From Lentzea terrae (GTDB taxonomy: Bacteria; Actinomycetota; Actinomycetes; Mycobacteriales; Pseudonocardiaceae): 64,000 nt of DNA. Where the stretch lies: NCBI RefSeq assembly GCF_003265345.1, contig NZ_QFWW01000010.1, positions 40,773 through 104,772 on the forward strand. The letters run 5' to 3'. The notes beneath the pieces were generated by a model that ran no database searches, had not been told where the DNA came from, and was given only the letters and a program-made list of their open reading frames with translations. The number at the start of each line of letters is the position of its first letter. Within the stretch, counting starts at the first letter, position 1. Position numbers and translations under genes: made by a program. Of the stretch, positions 32,237 to 41,837 are shown piece by piece.

Positions 32237-34234
32237 TCAGGCGGTCGTGCCGGTGACCGCGGTGCCGGACTTGGTGACGTAGTAGCTGACCTTGGCGCCG
32301 CTCCAGTAGTGGAACGTGAGGGTCACTCGCTGGTTGTCCTTGACATTGGCGAAGAAGGCGGGCTTCAAGGCGGTGAAACGGTCGGTGTAGTTGGGCGCGA
32401 ACGCCTGGTCGAACTCCTTGAAGGCCGTCCAGTCGTGCGGCCCGGCGAAGGTGCCGTCGTCGTACTTGGCCTCCATCATGGCGAGCTGGTCGCCGCGGTA
32501 GTTCGTCGGGATCTCGAACTCGTCGGTCGTGCCCGTGACGTTGGACAGCACCGGCGTGTCGTAAGTGATCACGTAGAACCGCCACGGCACGCCCTGCGAG
32601 AACCGGGCCGTCAGCACCGCGTTCACGCCGTACGTGCGCGAGCCGCTCAACCTGGTCAGCGCCGAGGCGGTCAGCGTCAGCTGGTCGCCGTCGATCGTGT
32701 AGTCACTGCCGCGGGTCAGGGCGATGTTTCCGTTGTACAGCCCGGAGAACGACGTGCCGTTGAGGTTCAGCTCGATCGTCTTCGCGGTGATCGGGCTGGA
32801 CTTCGCGTTGAACACCTGGTCGGTGTAGGCCGTGCCGGAGCGGATCGTCCAGCTCGACTTGACGTGCGCGTAGAGCTCGGGATCCTTCCACTGGAACATG
32901 AGGCGGTCGAAGTGCTGGCCGTTGTCCCACAGCATGGTGGTGATCTTCTTGGCCTTGGCGTAGTGGCCGATGTACTCGAAGAACTTCAGCTTCTCGCCCT
33001 GCTCGACGGTGCCGGTGTGCCGGTCGAACCCGAGCAGCCCGTACTCACCGAGGATCACCGGGATGCCCTTCGCGATGAAGCTGTCGTGCACGCGGTCGAA
33101 CGCGTCGGTGTCGAACTTCTGGGCGGTGGCGTCATAACGCATGCCGCCCGCGACGTTCACGCTGAAGGGCCAGTAGCCGTAGGAGTGCACGGTCGCGATC
33201 AGGTTGGGGTCGTTCAGCCCCTGGATCTGCTGCACGAGCGGGTCGACGTACTGCTGTTCGGTCGAGGTGTGCAGAGTCGGCAGGACCAGCAGGCGGGTGG
33301 CGTTGTTGCCGCCCGACTTGCGCACGATGCCGTGGAACGACGCGTTCAGCTCGGCGTTGAGCGCGATCTCCTGGGGCTTGCCGGTGCTCCCGGCGAACTG
33401 CGGCTCGTTCCAGCTCTCGAACGTCAGCTTGGGCCCGAACTCGGTGAAGGCGCCGGAAAGCTGCGTCCACATCTTGTTGAACCTGTTGAGCACGCTGTCG
33501 TGCTCGGTCGGCATCTTCGACATCCACAGCCACGAGTCGTGGTGGATGTTGAGCATGACGTACAGATCACGCGCCAGCGCCCAGCGCACGACCTCCTTGA
33601 CGCGCGCGAGGTACTCCGCCTCGATCGTGCCGTCCGGTGCCAGGTGCGCGTTCCACGTGACCGGGACGCGGATGCTCTTGAAGCCCTGCGCCTTGACGTT
33701 GTCCAGCAACCCTTCCGTGACGCGCGGGTTGCCCCACGACGTCTCGTCCGGGCCCGTCGCGTCGAGCGTGTTGCCGAGGTTCCAGCCCGGCTGCATCGCC
33801 GCGGTGTGTTCCATCGCGGTGCGGCTCGGGCCGCCGTGCACGCACGTGACACCGTTGAGCGAGAACGCCAGCGGCGCCGTGTTGGCGTGGTCCCAGGTGC
33901 CCATGAAGCCGAACTTCGCGGTCGCCTGCGTGCCGATCTTGGCGTTGTTGCCGGTGTTCGCGGCGGTGACCACGCCGTCGGCCTCGGTGAGCTTCGCGTT
34001 CCAGGCGTTCCCGGCCTGCTGACCGGTCGGCCACTCCCAGCTCAGTTTCCACCCGTCGACGGCGGCGCCGAGGTTGGTGACGGCGACGTCGGCCTTGAAG
34101 CCGCCCTCCCACTGTCCGCTCACGGTGTAGGTGACCTGGCAGCCGGCCTCCGCGGCGACGGCCTGGTTCGGCACCACGAGGCTCGCCGTGAGAGCCACGG
34201 CCGCAGCGATTGCCCTGCCGATTGACTTGTGCAT
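32237..34234 (-). CDS. Secreted GH5_4-type endo-beta-glucanase/xyloglucanase with N-terminal CBM2 and C-terminal CBM_X2-CBM46-like modules
   Basis: 665-residue secreted endo-glycanase. The signal peptide (about 1-30) is followed by a CBM2 (about 31-135), a GH5 barrel (about 145-455) with PGWNLGNTLDATG, IRVPVTWNAH, FESWNEPQF (acid/base Glu) and VILGEYGLLG (nucleophile Glu), then an Ig-like CBM_X2 (about 470-560) and a CBM46-like tail (about 565-665). The order GH5-CBM_X2-CBM46 is known from Bacillus halodurans Cel5B, which cleaves beta-glucan and xyloglucan. The ATG at 34234 follows the GH43 stop by 14 bp. It is the only secreted enzyme in the operon, so it likely makes the oligosaccharides taken up by the ABC importer and dismantled by GH31/42/36/43. 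Confidence 0.9.
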   Translation of the reverse strand: MHKSIGRAIAAAVALTASLVVPNQAVAAEAGCQVTYTVSGQWEGGFKADVAVTNLGAAVDGWKLSWEWPTGQQAGNAWNAKLTEADGVVTAANTGNNAKIGTQATAKFGFMGTWDHANTAPLAFSLNGVTCVHGGPSRTAMEHTAAMQPGWNLGNTLDATGPDETSWGNPRVTEGLLDNVKAQGFKSIRVPVTWNAHLAPDGTIEAEYLARVKEVVRWALARDLYVMLNIHHDSWLWMSKMPTEHDSVLNRFNKMWTQLSGAFTEFGPKLTFESWNEPQFAGSTGKPQEIALNAELNASFHGIVRKSGGNNATRLLVLPTLHTSTEQQYVDPLVQQIQGLNDPNLIATVHSYGYWPFSVNVAGGMRYDATAQKFDTDAFDRVHDSFIAKGIPVILGEYGLLGFDRHTGTVEQGEKLKFFEYIGHYAKAKKITTMLWDNGQHFDRLMFQWKDPELYAHVKSSWTIRSGTAYTDQVFNAKSSPITAKTIELNLNGTSFSGLYNGNIALTRGSDYTIDGDQLTLTASALTRLSGSRTYGVNAVLTARFSQGVPWRFYVITYDTPVLSNVTGTTDEFEIPTNYRGDQLAMMEAKYDDGTFAGPHDWTAFKEFDQAFAPNYTDRFTALKPAFFANVKDNQRVTLTFHYWSGAKVSYYVTKSGTAVTGTTA

Positions 34235-34248
34235 GAAGCGCCCCACAA

Positions 34249-35724
34249 TCAGTCGCCGAGCGGTTCGTAGTCGAACCAGTCGAAGTGGACGGTGCCGGTC
34301 GCGGCGTACACGCCGATGACCCGGCCGGTGAAGCCGCCGGCGACCTCGGTCGAGAGGTAGCGGCCGTCGAGCGCGGCGAGGACGGTGAACGTGCCGTCGG
34401 GTTCCTCGACGCCGAGGGAGATGGTGTCCGGGCCGGAACGCGCGTCCTTCAGTTCCTTCGCCTCGTCCACCTGGACACCGAGGACCACCGGTCCGTCCGG
34501 TGCCGGCCGGGAGGCCACGACCGTCCGCAGTGGACCGATCCGGGCGAACACCCGCACCGTTCCGGACGCGACCTCGATCTCGTAGTGGTGTTCCTCGTCG
34601 AACCGGACCGCCAGGCCGCCACTGCCCGCCGACGGGTCGAGCAACGTGCGGGCCCGGCACGACAGGTGCTGCTGACGCCGGCCGGCGAACACGACGTCCG
34701 GGTCGTCCAGACCCGGCCCGCGGGCGTGCAGGGTCAGCCAGCCGGAGCGTTCCTTGGTCGTGCAGTGCTCCTCGGCACGGTCGCGCACGGACACCCAGTT
34801 CGGCCGCAGTTCGCTGTCGTCGAAGTCGTCCCGGTGCGGCTCGACGGGACCGGGCTGCAGCGGCCACGGTGGCGTGACCGTCAGCGGGCCGACCACCGGC
34901 CAGCCGTCGACCCAGCTCACCGGCGCGAGAAAGGTCTCCCGGCCGAGCACGTGCCAGCCGGGGGTGCCGCCACCGGGCCGCACGCCGAGCAGCACCATCC
35001 ACCACGACCCGTCCGGACCCTGCACGAGGTCGGCGTGGCCGGTGTTCTGGACGGGCTCGTAGGTGCTGCGGTGGGTCAGCACCGGGTTGGCCGGGCACGG
35101 TTCGAACGGGCCGTCCGGCGCCGGGCCGCGGGCGATCGAGACCGCGTGGCCGCGTTCGGTGCCGCCTTCCGCGATCAGCAGGTACCAGTGCTCGCCGATG
35201 TGGTACAGGTGCGGTGCCTCCGGCGCCTTGGCCCGGTCCGAGCCGGACCAGAGCCGTTGCGACTCACGCAGAACCTCACCGCTGGCCAGGTCGACGCGGT
35301 ACTGGTGCACCCCCGCCATCGTGCACCAGCAGTTGCCCTCGTCGTCCCAGGCGAGGTCGGGGTCGATGCCGTGCACGTCGGGCAGCAGGACCGGGTCGGA
35401 CCACGCACCGGCCGGGTCGGTGGCGGTGAACACCATGTTGCCGCCACCGCGGCTGACGCTCGTGACGATCAGGTGGAACCGGCCGTCGTGGTGGCGCAGC
35501 GTCGGTGCGTAGATCCCGGCCGAGGACGGGGTTTCCGCCGTCAGCAGCAGCTGGCTGGTGCGGTCCAGCGCGTTGCCGATCTGCGTCCAGTTCACCAGGT
35601 CCCTGCTGTGGAAGACGGGGATGCCGGGGAAGTACTCGAAACTGGAGCACACCAGGTAGTAGTCCTCCCCGACCCGGCACACGCTCGGGTCGGGGTGCAT
35701 TCCTGGGATCACCGGGGTGGTCAC
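34249..35724 (-). CDS. GH43 beta-xylosidase/alpha-L-arabinofuranosidase-like enzyme
   Basis: 491-residue cytoplasmic (no signal peptide) five-bladed propeller hydrolase. The catalytic base Asp is in PGMHPDPSVCRVG, the pKa-modulating Asp in HGIDPDLAWDD, and the acid Glu in AKAPEAPHLY. A C-terminal beta-sandwich (about 300-491, FDDSELRPNW to HFDWFDYEPLGD) is typical of the larger GH43 beta-xylosidases. The GTG at 35724 (GAGGAG upstream) overlaps the GH36 stop by 4 nt. It would remove xylose or arabinose from imported oligosaccharides. Which of the two activities applies is not readable from sequence. Confidence 0.9.
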   Translation of the reverse strand: MTTPVIPGMHPDPSVCRVGEDYYLVCSSFEYFPGIPVFHSRDLVNWTQIGNALDRTSQLLLTAETPSSAGIYAPTLRHHDGRFHLIVTSVSRGGGNMVFTATDPAGAWSDPVLLPDVHGIDPDLAWDDEGNCWCTMAGVHQYRVDLASGEVLRESQRLWSGSDRAKAPEAPHLYHIGEHWYLLIAEGGTERGHAVSIARGPAPDGPFEPCPANPVLTHRSTYEPVQNTGHADLVQGPDGSWWMVLLGVRPGGGTPGWHVLGRETFLAPVSWVDGWPVVGPLTVTPPWPLQPGPVEPHRDDFDDSELRPNWVSVRDRAEEHCTTKERSGWLTLHARGPGLDDPDVVFAGRRQQHLSCRARTLLDPSAGSGGLAVRFDEEHHYEIEVASGTVRVFARIGPLRTVVASRPAPDGPVVLGVQVDEAKELKDARSGPDTISLGVEEPDGTFTVLAALDGRYLSTEVAGGFTGRVIGVYAATGTVHFDWFDYEPLGD

Positions 35725-37772
35725 CGGGCAACTCCTCTGGTCGTGAGGCGGTACAGCACGGCAGAAGGCGTCGTCGGCAGGGTCACCACCAGTTCGCCGG
35801 CGTCCCACCGCGCGACCGCGGGACTGGCGGCCGGGTAGAGCACCTCGACGTCCACATCGGACAGACCAGGCAACGGCAGCGTCACGGTGTCCTCTCCGCC
35901 CCGGCGCCAGACGGTGAGATAGGTGGTGGACGAGGTGCTCATCGCTAGGGCGAGCCACGGGTCGTCCCAGCCGGGCAGGCCGAGCGGCCACGAGGGCACC
36001 GCGTGCGGCAGGTCCGCGCGGATCTCCTTGTAGACGGCCAGAGCCTCGTGCACGAGCGCCCGCGCCTCCGATTGGAGATCCGCGATCTTCCCGGACAGGT
36101 GGATCCGGCCGAGCAACGCGCTCGCCATGATGAAGGCGACCTCGTCGAGCGAGTCCTCCGGTTGCGGGTAGGCCCAGACCGCGCCCTGTTCCGGGGTGAC
36201 CGCGGCCGGCGCGGAGACCGCGATCGCCGCGTAGCGGTCCAGGTTCTGCTGGTCGCTGGTGGACTGCACCTGCAACCGCGACAGCATCGCGTGGTCCATG
36301 CGCAGGCCGCCGGAGGCGCAGCTCTCCAGCACCAGGTGCGGATAGCGGTCCAGGACGCCGTCGAGCCAGTCGAGCAGGGCCCGGTTGTGCCCGAGCAGGC
36401 CGTCGGCCGGGGCCTCGCCGTCATGAGCACTCGTGCCCGAGCCGGGGTTGATGTTGTAGTCGAGCTTCAGGTACCCGGCGCCCCACTCCCCGACCAGGCG
36501 GTCCACCACCTCGTCCAGGTGGGCGCGGGCAGCCGGGTGGCGCAGGTCCAGGTTGTGCCGTCCGCAGTCGGAGACCCGCACCCCGTCCCGGCGGAAGAAC
36601 GCCTCGTCCGGCAGGCTCCGCGCGAGCGGGCTGTCGACGCCGATGACCTCGGGCTCCAGCCACAGACCGGGAACCATGCCGCGCTCCCGGATGCGCGCCA
36701 GCACCTGCTCGAGACCGCCGGGAAAGCGGCTGCGGGACGGCTGCCACGCGCCGACGGTGCCCCACCAGCTCTCGCCCTCCTCGGCGTACCAGCCGGCGTC
36801 GATGACGAAGTACTCGGCGCCCGCGGCGGCCGCGGCGTCGATCAACGGCAGCAGCTTCGCCGTGGTGGGATCGCCCATCAGGCAGTTCATGTAGTCGTTG
36901 AAGATGACCGGCAGGCCCTCGTGGTCCGGGTGCGGCCTGCGGCTCGCGCGGCGGTAGCGGGTCAGCGCGGCGAACGCGTCGTTCGGCCCGCCATCGGCGC
37001 TGAACGCCACCGCCACGGGCACGGTGCGGAACTCGGCACCCGGTGCCAGCACGCGGTTCCAGCCGTGGTCGAGGTCGCCCGGCCCGGACAGCGCCACGTA
37101 GCCCGTGCCGTCGAGCTCACCGCACTCCCAGCTCCAGCCACCGCCGTTGTGCTCGATCTGCCACGCCCACGCCCGGCCGGTCGCGCGGTCTGTCAGACCG
37201 CCCATCGGCAGGTGGCCGCAGCTGGACCACACACCTCGTCCCGCGACGGTGAACGCGCTCTTGTGCCGATAGTCGGCGAGCCGTCCGTCCCGGTTCGGGG
37301 AGCTGAGCCGCACCGGCTGACGCCGCCATCGGCATTCGGCGTTCCAGTCGTTCTCCGCCCACAGCACGTCGGCGCTGTCCGGCGGCCCCGCCGTGAGACC
37401 GCCCAGAACGAGGGAGGTGACCGACTCCAGCCGCAGCGGACCACTCCCCTCGTTGCGCACCAGGACCTCGCCGCGCACCACGGGAATGCCGTCCGGCGAA
37501 CGGTAGGTCACCTCGACGGCCAGGCCGCTCTCGTCGTCGTGCAGCTCAATGACGAGCACCTGCCAGTCCTTTTCGGACAGTGCCCGGTGCGACCGGTACC
37601 GCAAGTGCGCGCCGATCATGGTGTCGACGAGGCGGTTGCTGGACCAGTGCCGGCCGTGGTTCGCGGCGGTCACCTCCGCCAGCGGCAACGAGCTGCCGCG
37701 GCGGCGAACCTTGCCGTCAGCGACGTCGAACTCCCACGACAGCGCGTCGTGGCCCCAACGGATCGTGGTCAC
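35721..37772 (-). CDS. GH36 alpha-galactosidase-like enzyme
   Basis: 683-residue cytoplasmic enzyme of clan GH-D. An N-terminal beta-supersandwich (1 to about 275) precedes the barrel, with VIDAGWYAEEGESWWG, MVPGLWLEPEV, nucleophile Asp in YLKLDYNINPG, LESCASGGLRMD and the acid/base Asp in STSDQQN. The C-terminal beta domain ends at VLYRLTTRGVAR. GH36 usually removes alpha-1,6-galactose; such residues occur on galactomannan and on some other hemicelluloses. The GTG at 37772 has GGAAGGA upstream and overlaps the GH42 stop as GTGA. Size and motifs are normal for the family. Confidence 0.9.
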   Translation of the reverse strand: MTTIRWGHDALSWEFDVADGKVRRRGSSLPLAEVTAANHGRHWSSNRLVDTMIGAHLRYRSHRALSEKDWQVLVIELHDDESGLAVEVTYRSPDGIPVVRGEVLVRNEGSGPLRLESVTSLVLGGLTAGPPDSADVLWAENDWNAECRWRRQPVRLSSPNRDGRLADYRHKSAFTVAGRGVWSSCGHLPMGGLTDRATGRAWAWQIEHNGGGWSWECGELDGTGYVALSGPGDLDHGWNRVLAPGAEFRTVPVAVAFSADGGPNDAFAALTRYRRASRRPHPDHEGLPVIFNDYMNCLMGDPTTAKLLPLIDAAAAAGAEYFVIDAGWYAEEGESWWGTVGAWQPSRSRFPGGLEQVLARIRERGMVPGLWLEPEVIGVDSPLARSLPDEAFFRRDGVRVSDCGRHNLDLRHPAARAHLDEVVDRLVGEWGAGYLKLDYNINPGSGTSAHDGEAPADGLLGHNRALLDWLDGVLDRYPHLVLESCASGGLRMDHAMLSRLQVQSTSDQQNLDRYAAIAVSAPAAVTPEQGAVWAYPQPEDSLDEVAFIMASALLGRIHLSGKIADLQSEARALVHEALAVYKEIRADLPHAVPSWPLGLPGWDDPWLALAMSTSSTTYLTVWRRGGEDTVTLPLPGLSDVDVEVLYPAASPAVARWDAGELVVTLPTTPSAVLYRLTTRGVAR

Positions 37773-39742
37773 CGTGGTCCTTCCCGCAGCACGGCGCACC
37801 CGCCGGCCGGCAGTGCCTCCAGCGGCCCGCCCGTGAGCAGGTCGACTCCGGACAGGGAAACGGGTTCACTGCGGTGGTTGAGCACGAAGTGCCAGCGTCG
37901 GCCGTCCGCCGCCTCGCGCGTGACGGCTTCAACGCCGGCCGGCAGTCCGGGCAGCACCGGGCGCACACCGACGGAGTCCAGCAACCGCGCGACCAGTGCG
38001 GTGTAGTCACCTTCGGCGAGCTTGGTGGACAGGTACCAGCCCTCTCCCCCGCCGAAGCCGTACCGGGTGAGCGCAGGCGATCCGGCCAGCACGCCGTGGG
38101 TGTAGGCGACGACCGCTTCCGCACCGAGCGTCCGCACCGACTCGCTCCAGGCAGTGCCGTGCGAGCCGTCGGAGAGCGTGATCCGCTCGTCGCGCCGCAA
38201 CGGCCGGTACTCCTCGACCTTGATGCCCAGCGCCTCGCGCAGCGGCGCGGCCGGGTAGCCACCCAGCCTGGCGTGCAGCCGGTCGTCCACGACGCCGCTG
38301 AAGTGCTGGACGAGCAACGTGCCGCCGTCGGTCACGTAGCGGCGCAGGTTCTTCGCGCCGCGGTCGGACAGCAGGTACAGCGCCGGTGCCAGGACGAGCC
38401 GAAACCTGCTCAGATCCTCTTCCGGATGCGCGAAGTCCACGACCACGCCCGCATCCCACAGCGCACGGTGTGCGTCCCTCAGTGCGGCGTGATAGTCCAG
38501 TTCGGACGATGGCAGGCCGTCCGAGTTCAACGCCCACCACGCGTCGGAGTCGTGCAGCACGGCCACGTGCGCCGTGACGGTCGAGCCCGCCAGCTCGGCG
38601 AGCCGGGCGACGGCCTCGCCGGTCGCGGTCACCTCGCGGAAGACGCGGCTGTCCGGCCCGGCGTGCGGCACCATCGCCGAATGCCACTGCTCGGCACCCG
38701 CTTTCGACTGGCGCCACTGGAAGAACAGCGCCCCGTCGGAGCCGCGTGCGATGTGGCCGATCGAGTGACGAAGGATCTCGCCCGGTTCCTTGGCCAGCGT
38801 CCGGCCCTGGTCGTAGACGGTGCTGGTGCCCTGTTCCATCAACAGCCACGGCCTGCCGCCCGCGAACGACCGGGCGCGGTCGGCGGTGAAGGCGGCCTGG
38901 GCGGCGGCGTCCAGGCCGGGCGCGGACGGGTAGAAGTCGATGGCGACCAGGTCGACCTCGCGTCCCAGCGCCCACAGGTCGATGTTCTGGTAGCCGGGCA
39001 GCATCATGTTGGTCGTCACGGGCCGGTCGCTGTGCGCGCGGATCGCGTCCCGCTGCTCCGAGTAGGCGGCGATCACCTCGTCGGAGCAGAACCGGCTGAA
39101 GTCCACCGTGAGGCCGGGGTTGCGGTGCCACTGGGTGGCGCGCGGTGGCAGGATCTGCTCCCAGCTGCCGTACCGCTGGCTCCAGAACGCGGTGCCCCAC
39201 GACTCGTTGAGGGCGTCCAGCGAGCCGTACTTCGCGCGTAGCCAGACCCGGAACGCCGCGGCGGTGTGATCGCACCAGCACAACGTCACGTACTCGTTGT
39301 GCACGTGCCACAACGCCACCGCCGGGTGGTCGCCGTACCGTTCCGCGAGCGCGGCCGCGATGCGCCTGGCCGCGGCGCGGTAAGCAGGAGCGCTGATGCA
39401 GTAGGTGTCCCGGCTGCCGTGCATCAGCCTGGTGCCCTGCGGCGTGACCGGCATGGCGTCCGGGTGCGCGAGGGTGAACCACGGCGGCGGCGACGCGGTC
39501 GGCGTGGCGAGGTCGACGGCGACACCGTTGGCGTGCAAGCGATCCAGGTGCGCGTCGAGCCACGCGAAGTCGTACCGGCCCTCCTCCGGCTCCAGCAGTG
39601 CCCAGGAGAACACGCCGACCGTGGCCAGGTTGACCCCGGCCTCGCGCATCAGCTGGTCGTCCTCCTTCCAGACCTGCTCGTCCCATTGCTCGGGGTTGTA
39701 GTCGCCGCCGAACGCGAGGCCGCCCAACCGGTCTGCGATCAC
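37769..39742 (-). CDS. GH42 beta-galactosidase
   Basis: 657-residue cytoplasmic retaining beta-galactosidase with the usual three-domain plan: barrel (1 to about 390, FGGDYNPEQWDE; acid/base Glu in WHVHNEYVTLCWC; nucleophile Glu in LLMEQGTSTVY), a trimerisation domain (about 395-600), and a small C-terminal beta domain. The GTG at 39742 has GGGAGGA upstream and overlaps the GH31 stop as GTGA. GH42 enzymes remove beta-galactose from plant oligosaccharides, for example the galactosyl ends of xyloglucan side chains or galactan fragments. Confidence 0.93.
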   Translation of the reverse strand: MIADRLGGLAFGGDYNPEQWDEQVWKEDDQLMREAGVNLATVGVFSWALLEPEEGRYDFAWLDAHLDRLHANGVAVDLATPTASPPPWFTLAHPDAMPVTPQGTRLMHGSRDTYCISAPAYRAAARRIAAALAERYGDHPAVALWHVHNEYVTLCWCDHTAAAFRVWLRAKYGSLDALNESWGTAFWSQRYGSWEQILPPRATQWHRNPGLTVDFSRFCSDEVIAAYSEQRDAIRAHSDRPVTTNMMLPGYQNIDLWALGREVDLVAIDFYPSAPGLDAAAQAAFTADRARSFAGGRPWLLMEQGTSTVYDQGRTLAKEPGEILRHSIGHIARGSDGALFFQWRQSKAGAEQWHSAMVPHAGPDSRVFREVTATGEAVARLAELAGSTVTAHVAVLHDSDAWWALNSDGLPSSELDYHAALRDAHRALWDAGVVVDFAHPEEDLSRFRLVLAPALYLLSDRGAKNLRRYVTDGGTLLVQHFSGVVDDRLHARLGGYPAAPLREALGIKVEEYRPLRRDERITLSDGSHGTAWSESVRTLGAEAVVAYTHGVLAGSPALTRYGFGGGEGWYLSTKLAEGDYTALVARLLDSVGVRPVLPGLPAGVEAVTREAADGRRWHFVLNHRSEPVSLSGVDLLTGGPLEALPAGGCAVLREGPR

Positions 39743-41775
39743 GGTTCCTCCCGCACGGGCAGAGTCACGCCGTCACGCAGGAAGAGCGGGATGCGCTCGA
39801 TCGGCGCCGCGACGGCAACGGTCTGCCCGCCCTCGTGCTCCTCACCGGTCCACGCGTCGGTCCACCGGGCACCAGCGGGCAGGTAGACCTCGCGCTCACG
39901 GGCACCTGTCTCGGTGATCGGCGCCACGAGCAGGTCCGGGCCGAGCAGGAACGCGTCCTCGACCTCCCACGCCGCGGCGTCGCCGGGGAACTCCAGGAAC
40001 ACCGGCCGCATCGGCGGCACACCGGTCTCGGCGGTCGTGCGCATCTGCTCCAGCACGTACGGACGCAGGCGTTCTCGCAGGCGGAGGTGCGCGGCGAGGA
40101 TCTCGTAGGCTTCCTCGCCGTACGACCAGACCTCGTTGGCCAGCCCGGTCATCGCGGGCTCCAGCACCTGCTCGTCGCCGCGGAAACCGTGCAGGCGGAA
40201 CAACGGGCAGAAGGTGCCGTACTGGAACCAGCGCACGAGGACCTCGCGGTAGGCGGGGTCGTCCGGGTCACCGCCGTGGAAGCCGCCGATGTCCGTGGTC
40301 CACCAGGGGATGCCGGACATCATCACGTTGAGGCCGGCCTTGATCTGCGTGCGCAACGAGGCGAAGTCCGTGGCGATGTCACCGGACCACAACGCGGCGC
40401 CGTACCGCTGCGCGCCGGCCCACGAGGAGCGGTTGAGCGAGATGATCTCGGTCTCGCCGGCCGCCTTCAGTCCGTCGTGGACGGTCCGGGCGTTCTCGCG
40501 GGGATAGAGGTTGCCCACCTCCAGCCCGGGACCGGCGTGGTAGCGCAGGTTGTACTGGTGGCCCGGCTTGAGCTCGGGTTCACCGGCGTCCAGCCAGAAG
40601 ACCTTGATGCCGAGCTCGTGGTAGCCGCGCCGGATGCGTTCCCACACGTACTCGCGGGCCTCCGGGTTGGTGGCGTCGTAGAACGCGACCTGGGCGGAGT
40701 AGGCGCCGAGTCCCTTGTCCGGCCAGTCGGCGTGCGCCATCGGCCCGAACTCCGTGCCGATGAAGAAGCCCTGGTCCAGCATCGGGTGGTAGTTCTCGCT
40801 GACCGGGCTCACCGACGGCCACACCGACACCATCAGCTTGACGCCCAGCTCGTCCAGCTCGCGCACCATCGCCGCCGGGTCGGGCCACTCGGCGGGGTCG
40901 AACTTCCACTCGCCGAGGTGCGTCCAGTGGAAGAAGTCGCAGACGATCACGGACAACGGCAGCCCGCGCCTCTTGTACTCGCGGGCGACCTCCAGCAGCT
41001 CCTCCTGGGTGCGGTAGCGAAGCTTGCACTGCCAGAACCCCGCGGCCCACTCGGGCAGTTCCGGCGCGTGGCCCGTCGCGTCCGCGTAGTTGCGCAGCAC
41101 GTCGGCCGGCTGGCCCGCGGTGATCCAGTAGTCGATCTGGCGGGCACTGTCGGCGACCCAGCGCGTGCCGGTCTCGGCCAGCTCGACCCGGCCGATCGCG
41201 GGCGAGTTCCACAGCAACCCGTAGCCGCGGTCGGAGATCAGCAACGGGATGGTGACCTCGGCGTTGCGCTGGACGAGGTCGATGACCGCGCCCTTCTGGT
41301 CCAGCAGGCCGTGCGTGTGCTGACCAAGGCCGTAGAGCCGCTCGCCGGGGTAGGCGCGGAAACGCTGCTCCAGCCGGTGATGGCCGTTGCCGGTGGCGGT
41401 CGCGAGCCGCGGTCCGGGCCACCAGAAGTGGGCGGGCTGCTCGGCCAGCAGCTCGGTGCCGTCCTCGGTGCGCAGGAACGTCAGGCTGCCGGCGGACGCC
41501 CCGAGTTCGGGAGTCAGCTGGCCTTCGGTGCCCGCGTCGATCCGCACGGTCAGCTTGCCGTTGACCAGCGTCGCGTGGTGCTCGGCAATCTTGATCTCGG
41601 CGTCGCCGCCGGCCGGTGGACCGTCGAGCAACGCGCCCGGCAGATCCTCGAGCAGCGGACCACCGGGACTCGCTCGGACCCGGACGGCGTCCGGGCCCCA
41701 CGGCTCGACGCGCAGGGTCTCGCCCTTGGCACGCCATTCGAGCGCGGTGCCGAGGTCTCGGAAGTACGTGGGCAT
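39739..41775 (-). CDS. GH31 alpha-xylosidase (YicI-like)
   Basis: 678-residue cytoplasmic enzyme. After an N-terminal beta-sandwich (1 to about 235) the barrel carries VIVCDFFHW, nucleophile Asp in VFWLDAGEPEL, and WSGDIATDFASLRTQIKAG with the acid/base Asp, followed by SGIPWWTTDIGGF. The DAGEPE form of the nucleophile loop is typical of alpha-xylosidases rather than alpha-glucosidases. It would strip alpha-1,6-xylose from the non-reducing end of xyloglucan oligosaccharides, the key step of xyloglucan breakdown in the cytoplasm. ATG at 41775 follows the lacI stop by 62 bp. First of four hydrolase genes (GH31-42-36-43) joined by identical 4-nt GTGA overlaps. Confidence 0.92.
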   Translation of the reverse strand: MPTYFRDLGTALEWRAKGETLRVEPWGPDAVRVRASPGGPLLEDLPGALLDGPPAGGDAEIKIAEHHATLVNGKLTVRIDAGTEGQLTPELGASAGSLTFLRTEDGTELLAEQPAHFWWPGPRLATATGNGHHRLEQRFRAYPGERLYGLGQHTHGLLDQKGAVIDLVQRNAEVTIPLLISDRGYGLLWNSPAIGRVELAETGTRWVADSARQIDYWITAGQPADVLRNYADATGHAPELPEWAAGFWQCKLRYRTQEELLEVAREYKRRGLPLSVIVCDFFHWTHLGEWKFDPAEWPDPAAMVRELDELGVKLMVSVWPSVSPVSENYHPMLDQGFFIGTEFGPMAHADWPDKGLGAYSAQVAFYDATNPEAREYVWERIRRGYHELGIKVFWLDAGEPELKPGHQYNLRYHAGPGLEVGNLYPRENARTVHDGLKAAGETEIISLNRSSWAGAQRYGAALWSGDIATDFASLRTQIKAGLNVMMSGIPWWTTDIGGFHGGDPDDPAYREVLVRWFQYGTFCPLFRLHGFRGDEQVLEPAMTGLANEVWSYGEEAYEILAAHLRLRERLRPYVLEQMRTTAETGVPPMRPVFLEFPGDAAAWEVEDAFLLGPDLLVAPITETGAREREVYLPAGARWTDAWTGEEHEGGQTVAVAAPIERIPLFLRDGVTLPVREEP

Positions 41776-41837
41776 GCGGCCGCTCCTCGCGGGTTGTCAG
41801 CGGTCAGGAGATGGCAAGGCTCGAAAACGTGATGCGG